Positions 52,621 to 64,000 of a stretch of 64,000 nucleotides of DNA are shown piece after piece. The notes under the pieces are model-generated. The model saw only the letters and a list, made by a program, of their open reading frames with translations, searched no databases and had not been told where the DNA came from. Positions within the stretch are counted from its first letter, which is position 1. Each line of letters starts with the position of its first letter. Source of the stretch: Lethocerus indicus (taxonomy: Eukaryota; Arthropoda; Insecta; Hemiptera; Belostomatidae). Position numbers and translations under genes: made by a program. Where the stretch lies: the NCBI GenBank assembly GCA_019843655.1, contig JACDQD010000106.1:2294001-2358000 (forward strand). Reading direction: 5' to 3'.

Positions 52621-55600
52621 GGACGAAATATCGAAGAAAGTTGGACCGCCAGATAGCAAACAGAATTTCAATTATCAATGATCTGCGTTTTAGGACTGAT
52701 TGCAATATAATATAGAATATTACTCCGAGGTATAGTTGTTTGGCCCATTATAATTAACCGAGATTAACAAGGACAGAATTTAATTAAGGACAAATTACAC
52801 CGTTCTACTACAACAACTACGTTAATTAAGCGGTTATCGTAAATGCAATTTTAATTATTAACTTCCTAAATAAAGAATAGTTTAATATTAATTATGGGGT
52901 TTGGTATATTTTTTTCAAATATCCTTGAAAATAACAATTCAAACATCATTAAAAAAAAAACCATTGATCGCATATTTTCATATATGGATTATTTTAATTT
53001 TACTAATCTAATACATTCTAATAATAGCAGTATATGCTAATAGTAATGGTCTAATATGCTTGATTTATATATCCTATCTGTTTCAGTCTCTGATTGTGTT
53101 TTTATCGTTAGTATTACCGCTCATAACGACCGCAGGAACTAGACTCGAGATTCCGCATCAGTAATGATTTATTATTCGCTCCATTGGTTGAGGTAAACTA
53201 ATTTGTTTATTAAGCATACTCAATGAACTTTAAATTTAGAATTGTAATTTTGAAACGAAATACAGATCGAATCTTTTTCATAAAATCATCGAACAATACA
53301 TTTCCGAATAACCTTATTCTTTCGTACAATACACTTTCCTCGCAGTATCCTGACGTAAAACGATAGAATTGATCGTAAAATGAGGAATATTTCCGTTTAA
53401 ATCCCCTGAAAGGGGTCTTTTGTGTGGAGCCAGTTATACCAACGGTGCGGGGAGGGGGGGAGGAGGTAAACTCGCTATTCCGGATTTCCGCATTGGTCCC
53501 GAGGATTTTTTCTTTGCAAATTACATGCAAATCTCAGGATTTGAATCGGAAAAAAGGATTGGCCCCGGCCGGGGCGTTAGTGGGCCGCGCTTCACCGCCA
53601 AAACAAATTGGAACTCCCGCAGTCTGTAACTCCAAATTGCTGCGAGTTGCCTAAGAATTTGGTTCCCAAAATTTACTAGCACTAGGCTATTATTTTGGTT
53701 TTATATTGACATCCAATTACTCAACAAAGCTCTTTACAGAAGATGGATGAAGTTTAAAATTTAAATATACAGTTGTATACAATTTTATAGTATTATATTG
53801 TTTTACAAGTGTATAGTTTCAGCGACGAAACTAAAGGCCTGACAAGTTAGTGAAATGACAATGCCTCCTTACCCCCTTACTTTCTTACAATGCTCCGTAA
53901 AGCCGTTTCCACTCAAATATACATTTGGTAATCGAATACTGCATTTCTGCACACTTTTGAACGGTAAAATGACATTAAGTTACGACTAACGTGACAATAT
54001 GTTAGTAATAGAAGAAAACTAAACAGTAACAAACACGACTTGATGAGAATGTGCCCACAGCACTGTCCACCTGTTGTAGTTATCTGAGTAAGAGCCGCTT
54101 TGAGATTAAAAATTGGGTCGTATATCGATGAGCAAAAGCGTCAGTCGACTTTAAAAGGGGGACCCCGGGCCCCGGATTTTAAAATGAAAAATTAACGAGG
54201 GAGGAGCCGTCGGGGACGGGACGGGTAAAACTTTTTTTCTGCCCGCTGAAGCTAATGTAAAGCCTGAAATTGTACTTTCTCTTTAGTCCGCGCCTTATTC
54301 TGGCCTTTAGGGCCTTTATTTAGGGATATGGAAAATCTCATTTTTACTACCACACTTTAAGACAACTTTGCTGTCATATAATCATGTTACCGAAGACCCG
54401 GGGAGATTTAGTATTAAGCGAGACAATCAATTTACAAAATTTACTATGAATGGATGAATGGATAAAGTTATTTTACGTATTCAGAACAATTGTCCCCATT
54501 TCGTAGATAGTATACCGATCGGTTTGTACATCATTGAAAATATTGCATATTTACTGATAAAATTATAAATGACATTGTTCCGGTCGTTAAAGCTAAGCTA
54601 TTACTTGTTATATAGCTATTTTCGGTGTGGGACCGGTCTAGAACTTAGAGCAAACACAGAGAAAATTAATTCAATATTCTGACAAAATATCATCATCTCT
54701 ATTCTTATTCCTTATCTCTAGTCTAATGCTATTCTAAAATAGATTCTAGGTACAGTCCCTTATCACCATGACGCAAAGAGCCGAGCAACATATGAGACCA
54801 TTTATAAGCCATCGCTGCATCGAGATCCGCGACGATCTAGCCGTTCGTTCACCGCGGCTCGTCCCCCGACGGATCTCTAATCGGATTCTAAGGTTATCTG
54901 CGAAATATGCTAAATTCCGATGCGAAACACGAGGTTTCCATAAATTTGAGCGTGCGGTATCGTGGGAGGCGTGTAAGGAGCCCCCCGTGTACGAAGGCCG
55001 TCCCCCCGGGGCTCCGGGGCCCCTCTGTTTATTCAACCCGACTCCCCCCTAATGTATCCGAGCATCTGTATATCATAACACGTGTGCATCTTGTTAACCT
55101 CGTCTAAATACAACCCACCCAAATCCCTGATCCGGCTATGTGCAAGAGAACCCGTATAAAGTTGACTTAGGTATAAATAGCTTCAGCGTGCCAAGTTAAT
55201 CCTAATTCGACACTCGAGTTCAATACACCAGGTAAACATAGTATACAGGAATAGTATATAATAGTATCAAATTAATCTGCTGTGTATACTCCATTGTTTC
55301 CAAATTGCCAGAATGCTCATTAAAGTTTATACAACCTAAGAAACATTACTTTTAAAGTAACCAGACTAGAGTTCAAACTTTGTTATTTGTTCCATTAATC
55401 TAACTAAAAAACATCAATTTCAATTTTCGCATAAAGTTGTGGTAATAGATTTAGAAAAATAAAAAATTCCTAGTACCGTGTCACATATTTCGTTATAATT
55501 TATATTAATAGGTCTTCATTGACCTATAGATTAATTAACTAATTGAATTCTAGCCGAAGGTCTATTGTCAGCCGGGTAAAATGGAGAATCGATGATTGGG

Positions 55601-56493
55601 CGTTTGGGTAGCCGGTACCCCCCTTCCGCCGGCACCAGGGGCATTAGCCCGGACTGTCGTTTCGATAGCGGTTAAGGAAGGAGAAGCGGAGAGGGAATAT
55701 TATGGGCAAAGGTTGGGACCTGAGAGGGGCTCCTTTATTCTGGATTCAGAGCCGGTGTCCCCGGCACACAATTTACACGCCCTCGCCCCAAGACAGGGAC
55801 TCGATTATCGCGGTAATACGATTATCAGAGAGGGCGACTGCTCTCCCAGCCCCGTCTGAGTTACATCCCCTCATTTGACCGAGTTAACCCAATACCATAA
55901 CCGAACCCATCCGTTATACCTAATCCATTATTCAAAATGGACCTGTGTAATTGTGCCGATAAGTTGGTTAAAATCCTGAATATACCAAACTTCAACTTCA
56001 CCCAGTGCTATGTAATTAACCCGGTTTTTTCTATCAACTTCCTTAGTACATCTTTAATTTGTCTTATTTTGCACTCCCTTATTTTGCATTAATCTATCAG
56101 GTTTCGAAAGAGATCTAACATTAGGCCAGAGAAACGAGTGGAGAATATCGCAAGAGTGGTATTTGAAAACCTTCCGGACATTGGAACATATGGCTAAGAG
56201 CTTCTTTAAGATTCTGTTTTACCTTGCTTCTAATTTCACAATTACTATGTTGCGATTGTTGTGGAAGAGTTTACCTGAATACAATTAATTAAGAAATAAT
56301 TAGGGAGCTTTGATAGTATCAAAGGTGATCAAGTTACCGGTGAGGTAACCAAATTTGGTCATCGACTATATGGTACATCAAATATTCAGTTTCCTTTAAT
56401 GCGAATCGAAGTAAGTCGCAAGGGAAACGATATCGTCAGACAAGTAGAACCGAATCCTGGAGAGGGATGCGTGCAATTTCATCTGGGTTCGAC
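52621..56493. other. non-coding DNA; GC-rich patches at 53.4-53.6, 54.16-54.25, 54.95-55.05 and 55.6-55.86 kb
   Basis: A G-rich run at 53448-53466 (GGGG, G7, GG, GG) could form a quadruplex. Overlapping opposite-strand frames of 94-96 codons at 54746-55052 show there is no strand-specific coding signal there. ATAGTAT recurs at 55238, 55251 and 55261. The 52.7-53.1 kb and 55.25-55.55 kb stretches are AT-rich with nothing else visible. Confidence 0.55.
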
Positions 56494-56528
56494 GGGGGGG
56501 GGGGTGGTGGTGGGGTTGGTGGTGGCCA
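56494..56528 (+). other. G11 run and GGT-rich tract, possible G-quadruplex
   Basis: Eleven Gs (56494-56504) are followed by repeated TGG units and a GGGG. The tract lies within a 150-codon frame (56399-56851), where it gives a glycine/valine-rich stretch. A G11 run so close to GG repeats is a likely replication-slippage and sequencing-error site. Confidence 0.6.
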
Positions 56529-58572
56529 GGAGAGAAAGAAGTCGAGAGTTCTCTAATTGGGTGCCGGGCGTGGGCCTCGGGGGCGCAATTACTGGCGGCC
56601 AAATTGCCTGTTGTAGAAGCGCTCAGCGCCGACATGTGTTACTTCCCCGGTTCGCGTTCCTTAACAGTTTTTCCTTTCGGCCCCCTGCGAAAGATATTCC
56701 CCCCTCGGGAGGGCCATCCTTCCGGCCCTACCTCCTCTCCACCAGCGAAAGAAAATTTGACCTCCTTCCTCTTCCAAACTACGGTCCTTCCATTTCATAC
56801 GACCTACGTGTACATTTTACACCGGACAAAATGAGAGGCGGCAGTGAATGAAAAACATTTCATAACTCTTCCTACTTGTTTCTCGGGATCGACAATAGCA
56901 GGTCTAATAAAGAATACTAGGCCTAATAGATTAAGCACTGCCCAACCACCCATCTCCCCAGTAGGCCCATCGCAGACCTAACAAATTAATATGAACTGGC
57001 ATACTATTAACATTAATGATTTCTATTATTAATTGAAAAGATCAGTGATTTCCGTTAAAAATGCTTCAAAACCGAAATACACATTAGGAAGCCACAAATA
57101 AGTCCGGATTTGAGTGCACAGTACTTTGTGAAGGAAGAAAGTATAATCCTTTTAATCCCCCGGGAGGCACTTTTAAGCCGCAAAGGCTCTCCCACTCTCT
57201 TACACTGGTAAACTGCTCTTTCAGGTAATTGCCGAGAATATTTTTACAGCAGTTACATAACGACTTTTTTAAACTTGAAATGACTCAAAAGGGGGGTACA
57301 ACTGTTCATAAAGTGTCACTTTACAATGGAAGTTGAAGTAAGAAGTTTGGTCGAATTTCACAGCCACATTCTTCTATTAAACAAAGTATTATATAATGGA
57401 AATAAAACATTTTATTAGCACATCGGTGAAGTTGAACCATGAATTTATTAATAAATATTTAACACTCTGTTATCAATGTTACGTTAATATAAGCACACGG
57501 ACCATCATTTTATGAATTAGTTGGATCGAACATAATCGCTCATTACCCAGTGAATAAATTAATAATGAACACTATCGTACGAATTTCCCCGAATAATATT
57601 TCCTACCTTAGATGCCGAATTATTGATGGGTTCTGCATAAAATTAATTATATATTTTCACGAATTAAATATCATTATTCGATTATCTATTATACTACTAT
57701 TATACTATATCTATTATAACTACTGTAATATTGTGTGTGGTCGATTCCTATAACTAATTTATACTTTATTATCTCTGACCCAATTTCGTTTCCCGGTCTG
57801 TGCATCGCTGAATGTTTCATCAGGATCGGAAACCGTCGTTGGGTCCGGTTCTGTTCCAACACCAATTTTCTGGACGCTTGCCTCATTTCAGAGTTCAACA
57901 ATGATTAAAGTGTTACTACAAGGGATTAATATTTATAAGGTATTACCAGTAAGCGCTTTAGTTTCGCCGAGGGGGCCGCTCTCGGTCTGTGGTAATCTAT
58001 TCTGCAATAAACCCCGGTCTCAATTATTTACAGTTTAAGCCGTCACGGATTCCGTGCAGTAATTATAACATGCCACTGCCCAAATAAATTTACAATTGTA
58101 ATGGATTTGTGGGATGCAGGTATGCCCATTCTCGGGTAACAAAGGTCGCGAGTAAAAGGAGAACACCAGGGAAAGATTGATTTGTTATTTTTATGTAACA
58201 CTCAACTAGGTATTAATACTAACTAACTAGCTTCCGGTAGGATCGCGTAATTTTGTGGGAAGAACTTCAATTGGCGGGGAAGCAGACAACACCCGAGAGG
58301 GCCCCAAAAGGAAAGCGCAAAAACCCCACCAATGGAGCCCACCCAGCTGGTTTTCAAACACAGCTAAAATCTCGGAATTACAGGGGACCAACCACTGCCA
58401 GCCGTAAATAAAATATAGTCATATAAAATATCTTTGTGAGTTTATTTTTTTCAGGGGTTATATTGTTGTACTTCTATTTGAATATCTCCAAATCGTCAAC
58501 CATGTCTATTTCCGTGCCTTTTGGACATTTGGACCAATATTCCAGATTGATTCCCACCCTACTGAGATAAGA
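56529..58572. other. non-coding DNA
   Basis: The 56.53-56.85 kb part is GC-rich and covered by overlapping unrecognised frames. The 57.3-57.75 kb part is very AT-rich, with TATTATAC-type low complexity. No RNA gene or mobile element end was recognised. Confidence 0.55.
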
Positions 58573-58640
58573 GCTACTGAGGACGGTGAGCAGCCGAAAC
58601 CGGGAAAACACCCAACCGGCGAGATGAGGGCAGAAGAGCG
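58573..58640 (+). repeat. CTGANGA/GAAAC repeat family, diverged copy C
   Basis: The segment contains CTACTGAGGA and GAGCAGCCGAAACCGG. It aligns with the reverse complement of copy B through the core and on into an AAAACACCC...CGAGATGAGG-type tail that corresponds to AAAAGACC...CGAGAGGAG in copy B. Differences from copies A and B in the core fall at the variable position of CTGANGA, the base after it, and a base that keeps G-C or G-U pairing in a small stem. No outer boundary could be fixed. Confidence 0.65.
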
Positions 58641-61600
58641 AAAACCACATTTTCGTCGTTTTTCTAGTCCCTATATTAGTCTAGATAAGGGCTTCTGGTC
58701 CTAAACGGCTTCGAAAGTGACTCAATGAAATTACTGGGTAAGTCCTCGTTTTCGGGGGTATTAGGTAAATTTCCTTTCATCTAAAGCGGCGAAAGGAGGC
58801 CTAAATCGAATAAGCAGCTTGCTTGGTCCTGGGAAAGAGGAAGAAGATAAGGGCCGGCCCCCGGGCCCTTCACACAAACCCCGCCTTTACCACTTCACCA
58901 GAGTTTCAAGTATGCACTGATGGAATACATAAAAACCCTCGGATTTGGTTTACTCGCCTATTTGGTACATTCAGAATTGGACAAATTGATCTTATATCAG
59001 GATTTCTAAAACCAGGGTTTTCTAATCCATCTCCAGCTTCTGAATTTAGCCGAACTGAAATTTAAGTCTAGTTAACCAATCTAATAGAGTGTCCCAACTA
59101 CCTTCACCTGGTGCTAAGCTAATGGCATTTACACCGCCTCCTATTAATAAATCCTGAGTAATAATCGCTTAGTGCGTAATCACTGTGACGTGTTAAGTAA
59201 TCATGCAGTTTGCCTATCCAAGTTTGTGTACTAAGTACCCTATTAACACAACAATATCACAATGATGTAAGTGGGAGATTAAATATGGTTTTACTATAAA
59301 AGATTCTGAACTTCAATTTCAGAACTTACTATGGCAAGATGGAGAAATTAGTCCAAATCTGTGACAACAACTAAGAAAATTAAACACATATTTCAGATTG
59401 ATGAGGAAGGGGTAAAAATGTACCCCTGCTAGAATTATCCATAGATTTGAAATCTAATAAAAATGCATAATTTTTTTATATAACATCAAAAATAGTATCT
59501 TACCATCGAAAACGGTATTCCTGGAAGAATTCCTTGAACATAACCGTTGAACCTATTCCAGTAGAAGGATTGGTATTTATTTATAGGTAATGTCTTTGAA
59601 CAAAACAAGAGTAAGTGCATCTCAAAACCTTCAGCTAGAGAAAATAAAAGTTTTCCAACATGGGTTTCGTTTTAGAGTGGAAGGAAATTTACTAGTAAAG
59701 AAGTCTTATACTGTAGTAAATTAGTTTTTGTATTGTACCCCGGATGCTTTTCAGCTTCCTGTTAAATATTAAATTCAGAAATTGTAGATTCGAGACTCCG
59801 TGTCGACTCAACACCCTTTCTTTCCGTCCGTCCTGTGCAAAGCTGAATTAATTTTTGAATACAATATCTTGCAAAGAAATGTTAACGGAATCTCCGTCAG
59901 TTGTAATAATAACGGTAGTATCTAGTTCAATGTAACATATGTGCTACCTGGTTTATAGTGAAATGTTAAATTCAAAGGAATTCAACACAACTAGAAATCA
60001 TGTTCCACTGGAAATTTCAAAACATGAGGTAAATCGCAATTTAAGTTAAAGTTTAAACTGCAATACTTATTTTAAATCGCGATTTTGCTTTAATTATATG
60101 AGATTGTGACATGTGAAGAAGGTTGTCTTGAATAAAAGTTTGAGTAAATACGTTTCGTAGATTTCACATTAAACGCGAATAAAAATGTACAAAAGTATGT
60201 TCCTATATTTGCGGACGGTCTTTTAAAAGTACAAAATTAAACACTTTTAAAGTTGTTTCCAGGTGTAGCTGAATAAGTTTTGAAATTCAGTCATTGGTTT
60301 GGAGAACTGAAAGTTTGTAGCACCCAAACAGTACAAAAAAGTTTGGTCTCGTCAGTGAAACTAACTGAAAACGTGACGTACATTCATGCCGTTTTGGATG
60401 GAAATAAGCTCGGAGTATTTCCAGGTGAATTATTCCGTCTAACAATTTTATTTAGGAACTATTTCTTTCACTCACCGCAATCACTCAGCCGCAAGAGGAC
60501 GTCTGCTAGACAATTAATTATGGGATATTCAGGAATTAGAGAACTAAATTCTTTTTCAATGCATTAATATAATATGAAATTAACCCTCGCGGTTATTTCA
60601 AGTGGTCGGAAAAAATGGAGCAAAAAAACGGGTTTGTGTTAACAAAAACCAGTTCTGTATATTCTTCAGAGCCATTTCTCTTGAGGTTTTCCACCAATAT
60701 AATTGCCTTAGAAAAGAGAATCTTATCAGCTAGTGGTAATAACAAAGAGATGTACACTTCAAAATTATCATTTCAGGAATACAACCTACCCCAGGATCGA
60801 TTTATAGAAAGGTGAATTCTAGTGAGACAGGAAGCGGACGAGAATACCCTGATGTGTCCCCGCGTTCAAGGATCATTATGCGCCTGTAGGAGCCCCGGTG
60901 GGACTTAATTGAATGTTGGGCCCTTGCAGTTCGCTTCCCAAGTCGGGCTTGAACTGCGATTAAGTTGGCACAGGCGCGGGCGGCTCGCGACCCACCAACA
61001 ATGATATACGACCGTGCGACAAACCGAAACACGCCTAGCCGCGCCCGAACCTTATGCCCAAGATTTATACCAACCTATTTAGTTTGGTCAACCGAACTCT
61101 AGCCCGTGCAATGAATCATTTCCAGAGAGGTTATTTGTCCTTTAAACTGGGGCTAGCGAATTTCTTCTCCACCTCACTCAAGGTGGCGCACCAGACGAAG
61201 GTTCGATACCGATATGTGGTCGCTATATGTTATTTAATATAAACACATACATTGTACTCATATTCGACTGAAAATCAATGTCTCTGTATTCTGCCAACGT
61301 TTCGTAGAAACAAAAAAATATTTTCGTCACATAGTTCTTACGTGTTATACAAAACATAGAATTCATTAAACGGCTGTTCCACAGAAACGTTTTAACTTTC
61401 AGCTAAAGAGCCCCGACGTGGTATTGTTTGTAATTCCATTGTTTTGATATTATGAACCGGAATGAGGCTAACCTCCGTCATATTTTGCCAGAAAAGGAAA
61501 TTGGAAAAAGTAATAATAGACCAAATTATATTTGCCCTATTGTGCATCAAAAGACACAAAGGACTGAATTTATAATTTCCATGCTAAAATTATCCCTCGC

Positions 61601-61726
61601 CCTTTTCCTAATAGAAAGTAGAAGTACTTTATTCCACTTCCCCCTGTTCCATGAACCTCAAATGAAGTCATAAAATTATTCTCCGAACTCTAGCAATCGA
61701 ATTAAGGTAAGAGAGAATATGCGCTA
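58641..61726. other. non-coding DNA; GC-rich patch at 60.83-61.05 kb
   Basis: Sequential plus-strand open frames at 60280-60567 (95 codons) and 60615-60815 (66 codons) are of protein-like composition but in different phases and unrecognised. The 59.2-60.2 kb stretch is AT-rich with nothing visible. A T-loop-like word at 61196-61206 lacks a pairing stem and is not a tRNA. Confidence 0.55.
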
Positions 61727-61957
61727 ACCGTATATTTCGTGTTTCTCGCTCGTTGGTCCTTTGCTAGACCGGTTTTGGCACTTGTTTGTACTTGCATTGT
61801 ACAAGTGACAGTGACAGTGCGGTGAGGATGCCCAAAAAACATCCAAAGTGCCAAAAGTGACTAACACCGCTACTGAAGATGGTGAGCAGCCGAAACACAC
61901 GAAATCTACGGTATTCCAACCCCTCGCAGACCACAAAAAAGGTATGTTGAACTAATA
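61727..61957 (+). mobile_element. CTGANGA/GAAAC repeat family, copy A
   Basis: The right arm, from about GTGACAGTGC at 61811 to GGTATGTTGAACTAAT ending near 61956, matches the reverse complement of copy B closely apart from a block of about 40 bp present only in B. That missing block is found inverted in A's left arm (GGTCC...GGACC-like hairpin region, 61755-61772), so A has foldback architecture. Its ends are inverted repeats: CCGTATATTTCGTGTTTC (61728-61745) with its near reverse complement at 61892-61911. The core at 61869-61896 contains CTGAAGA and GAAAC around a potential GGU/GCC stem. There is no coding capacity, so it is a short non-autonomous element of unknown class. Confidence 0.7.
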
Positions 61958-62937
61958 TTCGCTAATATTCATTAGTTACATTTAACCCATGTGCTGTAGA
62001 TAATTACCCACATTAAAATTATGTCGTATAGAAATGAAGATAATAGTGTAACATTGTCACTAGGCGAATATAAATGATATAATACATGTATTACCTGTCT
62101 GGAACAAATACAGATATATTCGCATATTGTTTCTACATTCAGGTGAATTCCCTTATTCTAGAGTTTCAATTGTTGCATGAATATTACATGATTGAATTTT
62201 AAAAGCAATAAACAATGGGGGAATGGAATATTCCGCTATCCTGCATAAACAAATGTTACATTGTATGAATATATGAAGTTTATGTTATGAAAAGTATGTT
62301 GTTTAATGAAGTGCATTAAGTGTATGAAAAAACCATCCATCCCAACTTTAACATTTACGCAGTTAAAGTGATAAATATAAATCCAGCAATTATTAGTCCT
62401 TTTCAAATTTGAAAGGATAAAGCAACCGCAGAAAATACCTCGAGAGTCATAATAAATGTCCCTTGAAACAGATGTTTACATAGCCCTATAAAATTTCTCT
62501 AAATGCTTCTCAGTGCCATTTCCACTAATTAACAGCAGGGAGCAAATTTCTTTGAGTTGGCTGAAATATTTAGGAAAATATTAAACAAAACCAAGCCGGT
62601 GTTGTGGAGCTGTTTTTGTTGCTTAATAAGAAGGGTCCGGGCCCACGACCAGGGTATTCTCATTAAACTCATCCTAATATATTTTGGTACAGGTCCCTTC
62701 CTCGGGTCGACTCTTGTTCCTTGTTAAACGAGAGGGGTCAGGGGGAGATGTATTTTTATGTGTAGTTTTTCGTATTAATGACTAGGCCAGAGAGAACGTT
62801 CCTGAGATTCCGCCTGTTTAATTATACTCGAGATTCGCTTACATACCTAGCATTTAACTTTGCCAGAGAGAGAGAGAGGGAGAAGCTCTCGAACTGATCG
62901 TCACGAAAAAATGCGTAACGAACACAAACAAAAATTT
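61958..62937. other. spacer between inverted copies A and B
   Basis: About 980 bp of mostly AT-rich DNA with an AG microsatellite at 62865-62878. There is no open frame of note. Because A and B face each other and share the same inner boundary, this could be the interior of a composite foldback element or simply sequence between two independent insertions. Confidence 0.5.
62865..62878. repeat. (AG)n short microsatellite
   Basis: Seven AG units followed by GGAGAAG, close to the inner edge of repeat copy B. Confidence 0.85.
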
Positions 62938-63179
62938 AATTAGTTTAATATACCTGTTTTGTGGTCTGCGAGGGTTTGGAATACTGTAGGTTCGTGATGT
63001 TTCTGTCTCCTCTCGCTGGTTTGGTCTTTTGCTAGACCGGTTTCGGCTGCTCGCCATCTTCAGTAGCGGTGTTAGTCACTGTTAGCACTTTGGATGATTT
63101 TGGGCATCCTCACTGCACTGTCACCTTCACATGTACTGTCAGTACATGCTGCTAGTAAGTGCTACAACGAACCTACAAG
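62938..63179 (-). mobile_element. CTGANGA/GAAAC repeat family, copy B (inverted)
   Basis: On the minus strand the copy runs from GTAGGTTCG at its left end to a GGTATATTAAACTAATT boundary shared with copy A. The core is at 63040-63067 in reverse complement, with CTGAAGA, GGC...GCC and GAAAC. It is followed by a GGTCT/AGACC hairpin (63023-63027 with 63034-63038). Near the outer end there is a 9-bp-arm palindrome, CATGTACTG with CAGTACATG, around a single base (about 63130-63148). GTAGGTTCG at the outer edge is repeated inverted near 62987, giving terminal inverted repeats analogous to those of copy A but of different sequence. Non-autonomous, class unknown. Confidence 0.7.
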
Positions 63180-63362
63180 AAATTTAATTCTGTTCCTAAA
63201 ATTTAAGTTTAGGAAGAAAAATGTAATTCCTATTTAATTCTGTGCCCTCCAGAACATAAAGGGCTCGCCATGTAAAGCCTTTATACCAGAATCAGGACCT
63301 ATACGTTCAGAAACACTTTTTTTACTTGCAACAAATTGTACTGAGGAACGTAGTGTGACCGT

Positions 63363-63420
63363 CGGGTTAATGATACTAACCCGCATATCTAACTTGTTTT
63401 ACGGATCTAGTATTAGCTCC
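63363..63420. repeat. 58-bp hairpin repeat, copy 2
   Basis: It matches copy 1 at 50 of 58 positions. TGATACTA (63371-63378) still pairs with TAGTATTA (63408-63415) through one G-U type pair, but the inner stem is weakened by two substitutions on the 3' side. The loop word ACTTGTTTT is unchanged. Both copies begin with a G-rich trinucleotide followed by TTAA. Confidence 0.8.
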
Positions 63421-64000
63421 ATGTTACGCCTTATACCATTCAGTTGTGTTCAAAAAAAATTTAAAGCGTGCCTTTAATTCCATTAATCGTTCCTTGAATA
63501 AGAAATATTAAAGTAATATGTTTCCCGTTTAACTAAATATCGACAACTAAGTACATTGTTTCTGTCCCAGGTTGGATTCCGTGATTTTTCTAAATTCCTA
63601 TTCAATATGCTATTATCACTGATTGATTTGACATATCTGATTTAATATCACTGATGTAAATAACAATCACATCATCGCTGGCAACATTTCCATTTTTCCT
63701 CGGTCGCGACTCTGAGTCAACGGTAGCGAAAACAGATTGCCACATAAACAAGAGGAGATAACCACTTCCTTATACGATTACGAGAAACTGCTGGAGCCGC
63801 TTAACGAGTGGATTAGTGCCTGATTCGATATTGCCGTAAGCGTTTATGAAATTTGAGATTCGGGCCGAAGCAGCAAGTTAGTTCTCAAACTTCGAAAATG
63901 CCAGGTATTATAAGGGCGCTCGTGTGGATCCAAACGACATGTTGGGAATGGTCCAGCTCAATATCAGTGTCTGCTTTGAAAATCGCAAAATATCTCTTTC
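63421..64000. other. non-coding DNA to window end
   Basis: No gene, RNA gene or repeat array seen. The last 300 bp is moderately GC-richer. The window edge prevents judging anything that continues beyond it. Confidence 0.5.

Noticed and set aside
54746..55052. Opposite-strand frames of 96 and 94 codons over the same DNA
   Set aside because: Equal openness on both strands points to base composition rather than coding.
56399..56851. 150-codon plus-strand frame
   Set aside because: It contains the G11/GGT low-complexity tract, overlaps other frames on both strands, and has no recognisable family.
61170..61210. tRNA-like B-box word GGTTCGATACC
   Set aside because: The flanking bases do not form a T stem and no A box, anticodon arm or acceptor stem is present.
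61869..61896. Complete hammerhead ribozyme in copy A
   Set aside because: The CTGANGA and GAAAC boxes are present, but I could not pair a stem I and the cleavage site is not positioned convincingly. It is kept only as a hypothesis.
60580..63370. Facing TTAACCC (60580) and GGGTTAA (ending 63370) as ends of a larger piggyBac element
   Set aside because: The match stops after seven bases, and several such heptamers are expected by chance in 64 kb. The interior has no transposase frame.
1..64000. CRISPR arrays, rRNA genes, bacterial operons, retroviral genes or long terminal repeats
   Set aside because: No regularly spaced repeats, no conserved rRNA words, no gene packing and no reverse-transcriptase-like frames were seen.

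Overview
This 64 kb window looks like non-coding nuclear DNA from an animal, most likely an arthropod and probably an insect. The evidence is indirect: no prokaryotic gene packing, no rRNA or recognisable tRNA, no open reading frame above 160 codons, many simple-sequence repeats, and small inverted-repeat elements of a kind common in insects. I could not identify the species, and I recognise no protein-coding exon, transposase or reverse transcriptase. The window is best read as a gene desert or part of a very long intron. Spliced exons lacking an in-frame ATG could have been missed.

Layout. An AT-rich background is broken every 1-3 kb by GC-rich, CpG-rich patches of about 150-500 bp. Examples lie near 8.0-8.4, 9.96-10.14, 14.6-15.1, 15.5-15.9, 21.06-21.25, 21.96-22.25, 25.4-25.7, 31.1-31.3, 31.6-32.1, 39.06-39.4, 40.1-40.35, 40.95-41.2, 43.5-43.75, 44.0-44.3, 54.95-55.05, 55.6-55.86, 56.4-56.85 and 60.83-61.05 kb. 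These patches hold nearly all of the longer open frames, which is expected because GC-rich DNA has few stop codons. Several carry clustered transcription-factor-like motifs, G-quadruplex motifs or palindromes, so they are the best candidates for conserved regulatory elements.

Repeats. The clearest mobile element is a TTAA-flanked, piggyBac-like MITE at 759-1267 with matching inverted ends. A second family has three members: 58573-58640, 61727-61957 and an inverted copy at 62938-63179. All share a core with the sequence pattern CTGANGA...GAAAC. A third family is a 58-bp hairpin present at 46203-46260 and 63363-63420 (50 of 58 positions identical). Dinucleotide arrays lie at 252-269, 7865-7915, 9187-9249, 21826-21873, 52565-52620 and 62865-62878.

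No operon-like or pathway relationship can be described, because no gene is supported. The points most worth a second look are the CTGANGA/GAAAC family, the 58-bp hairpin family, the piggyBac-like MITE, the G-quadruplex motifs at 32010-32033 and 39175-39194, and the motif cluster at 4525-4639. All positions were read by eye; no alignment, folding or database search was run.
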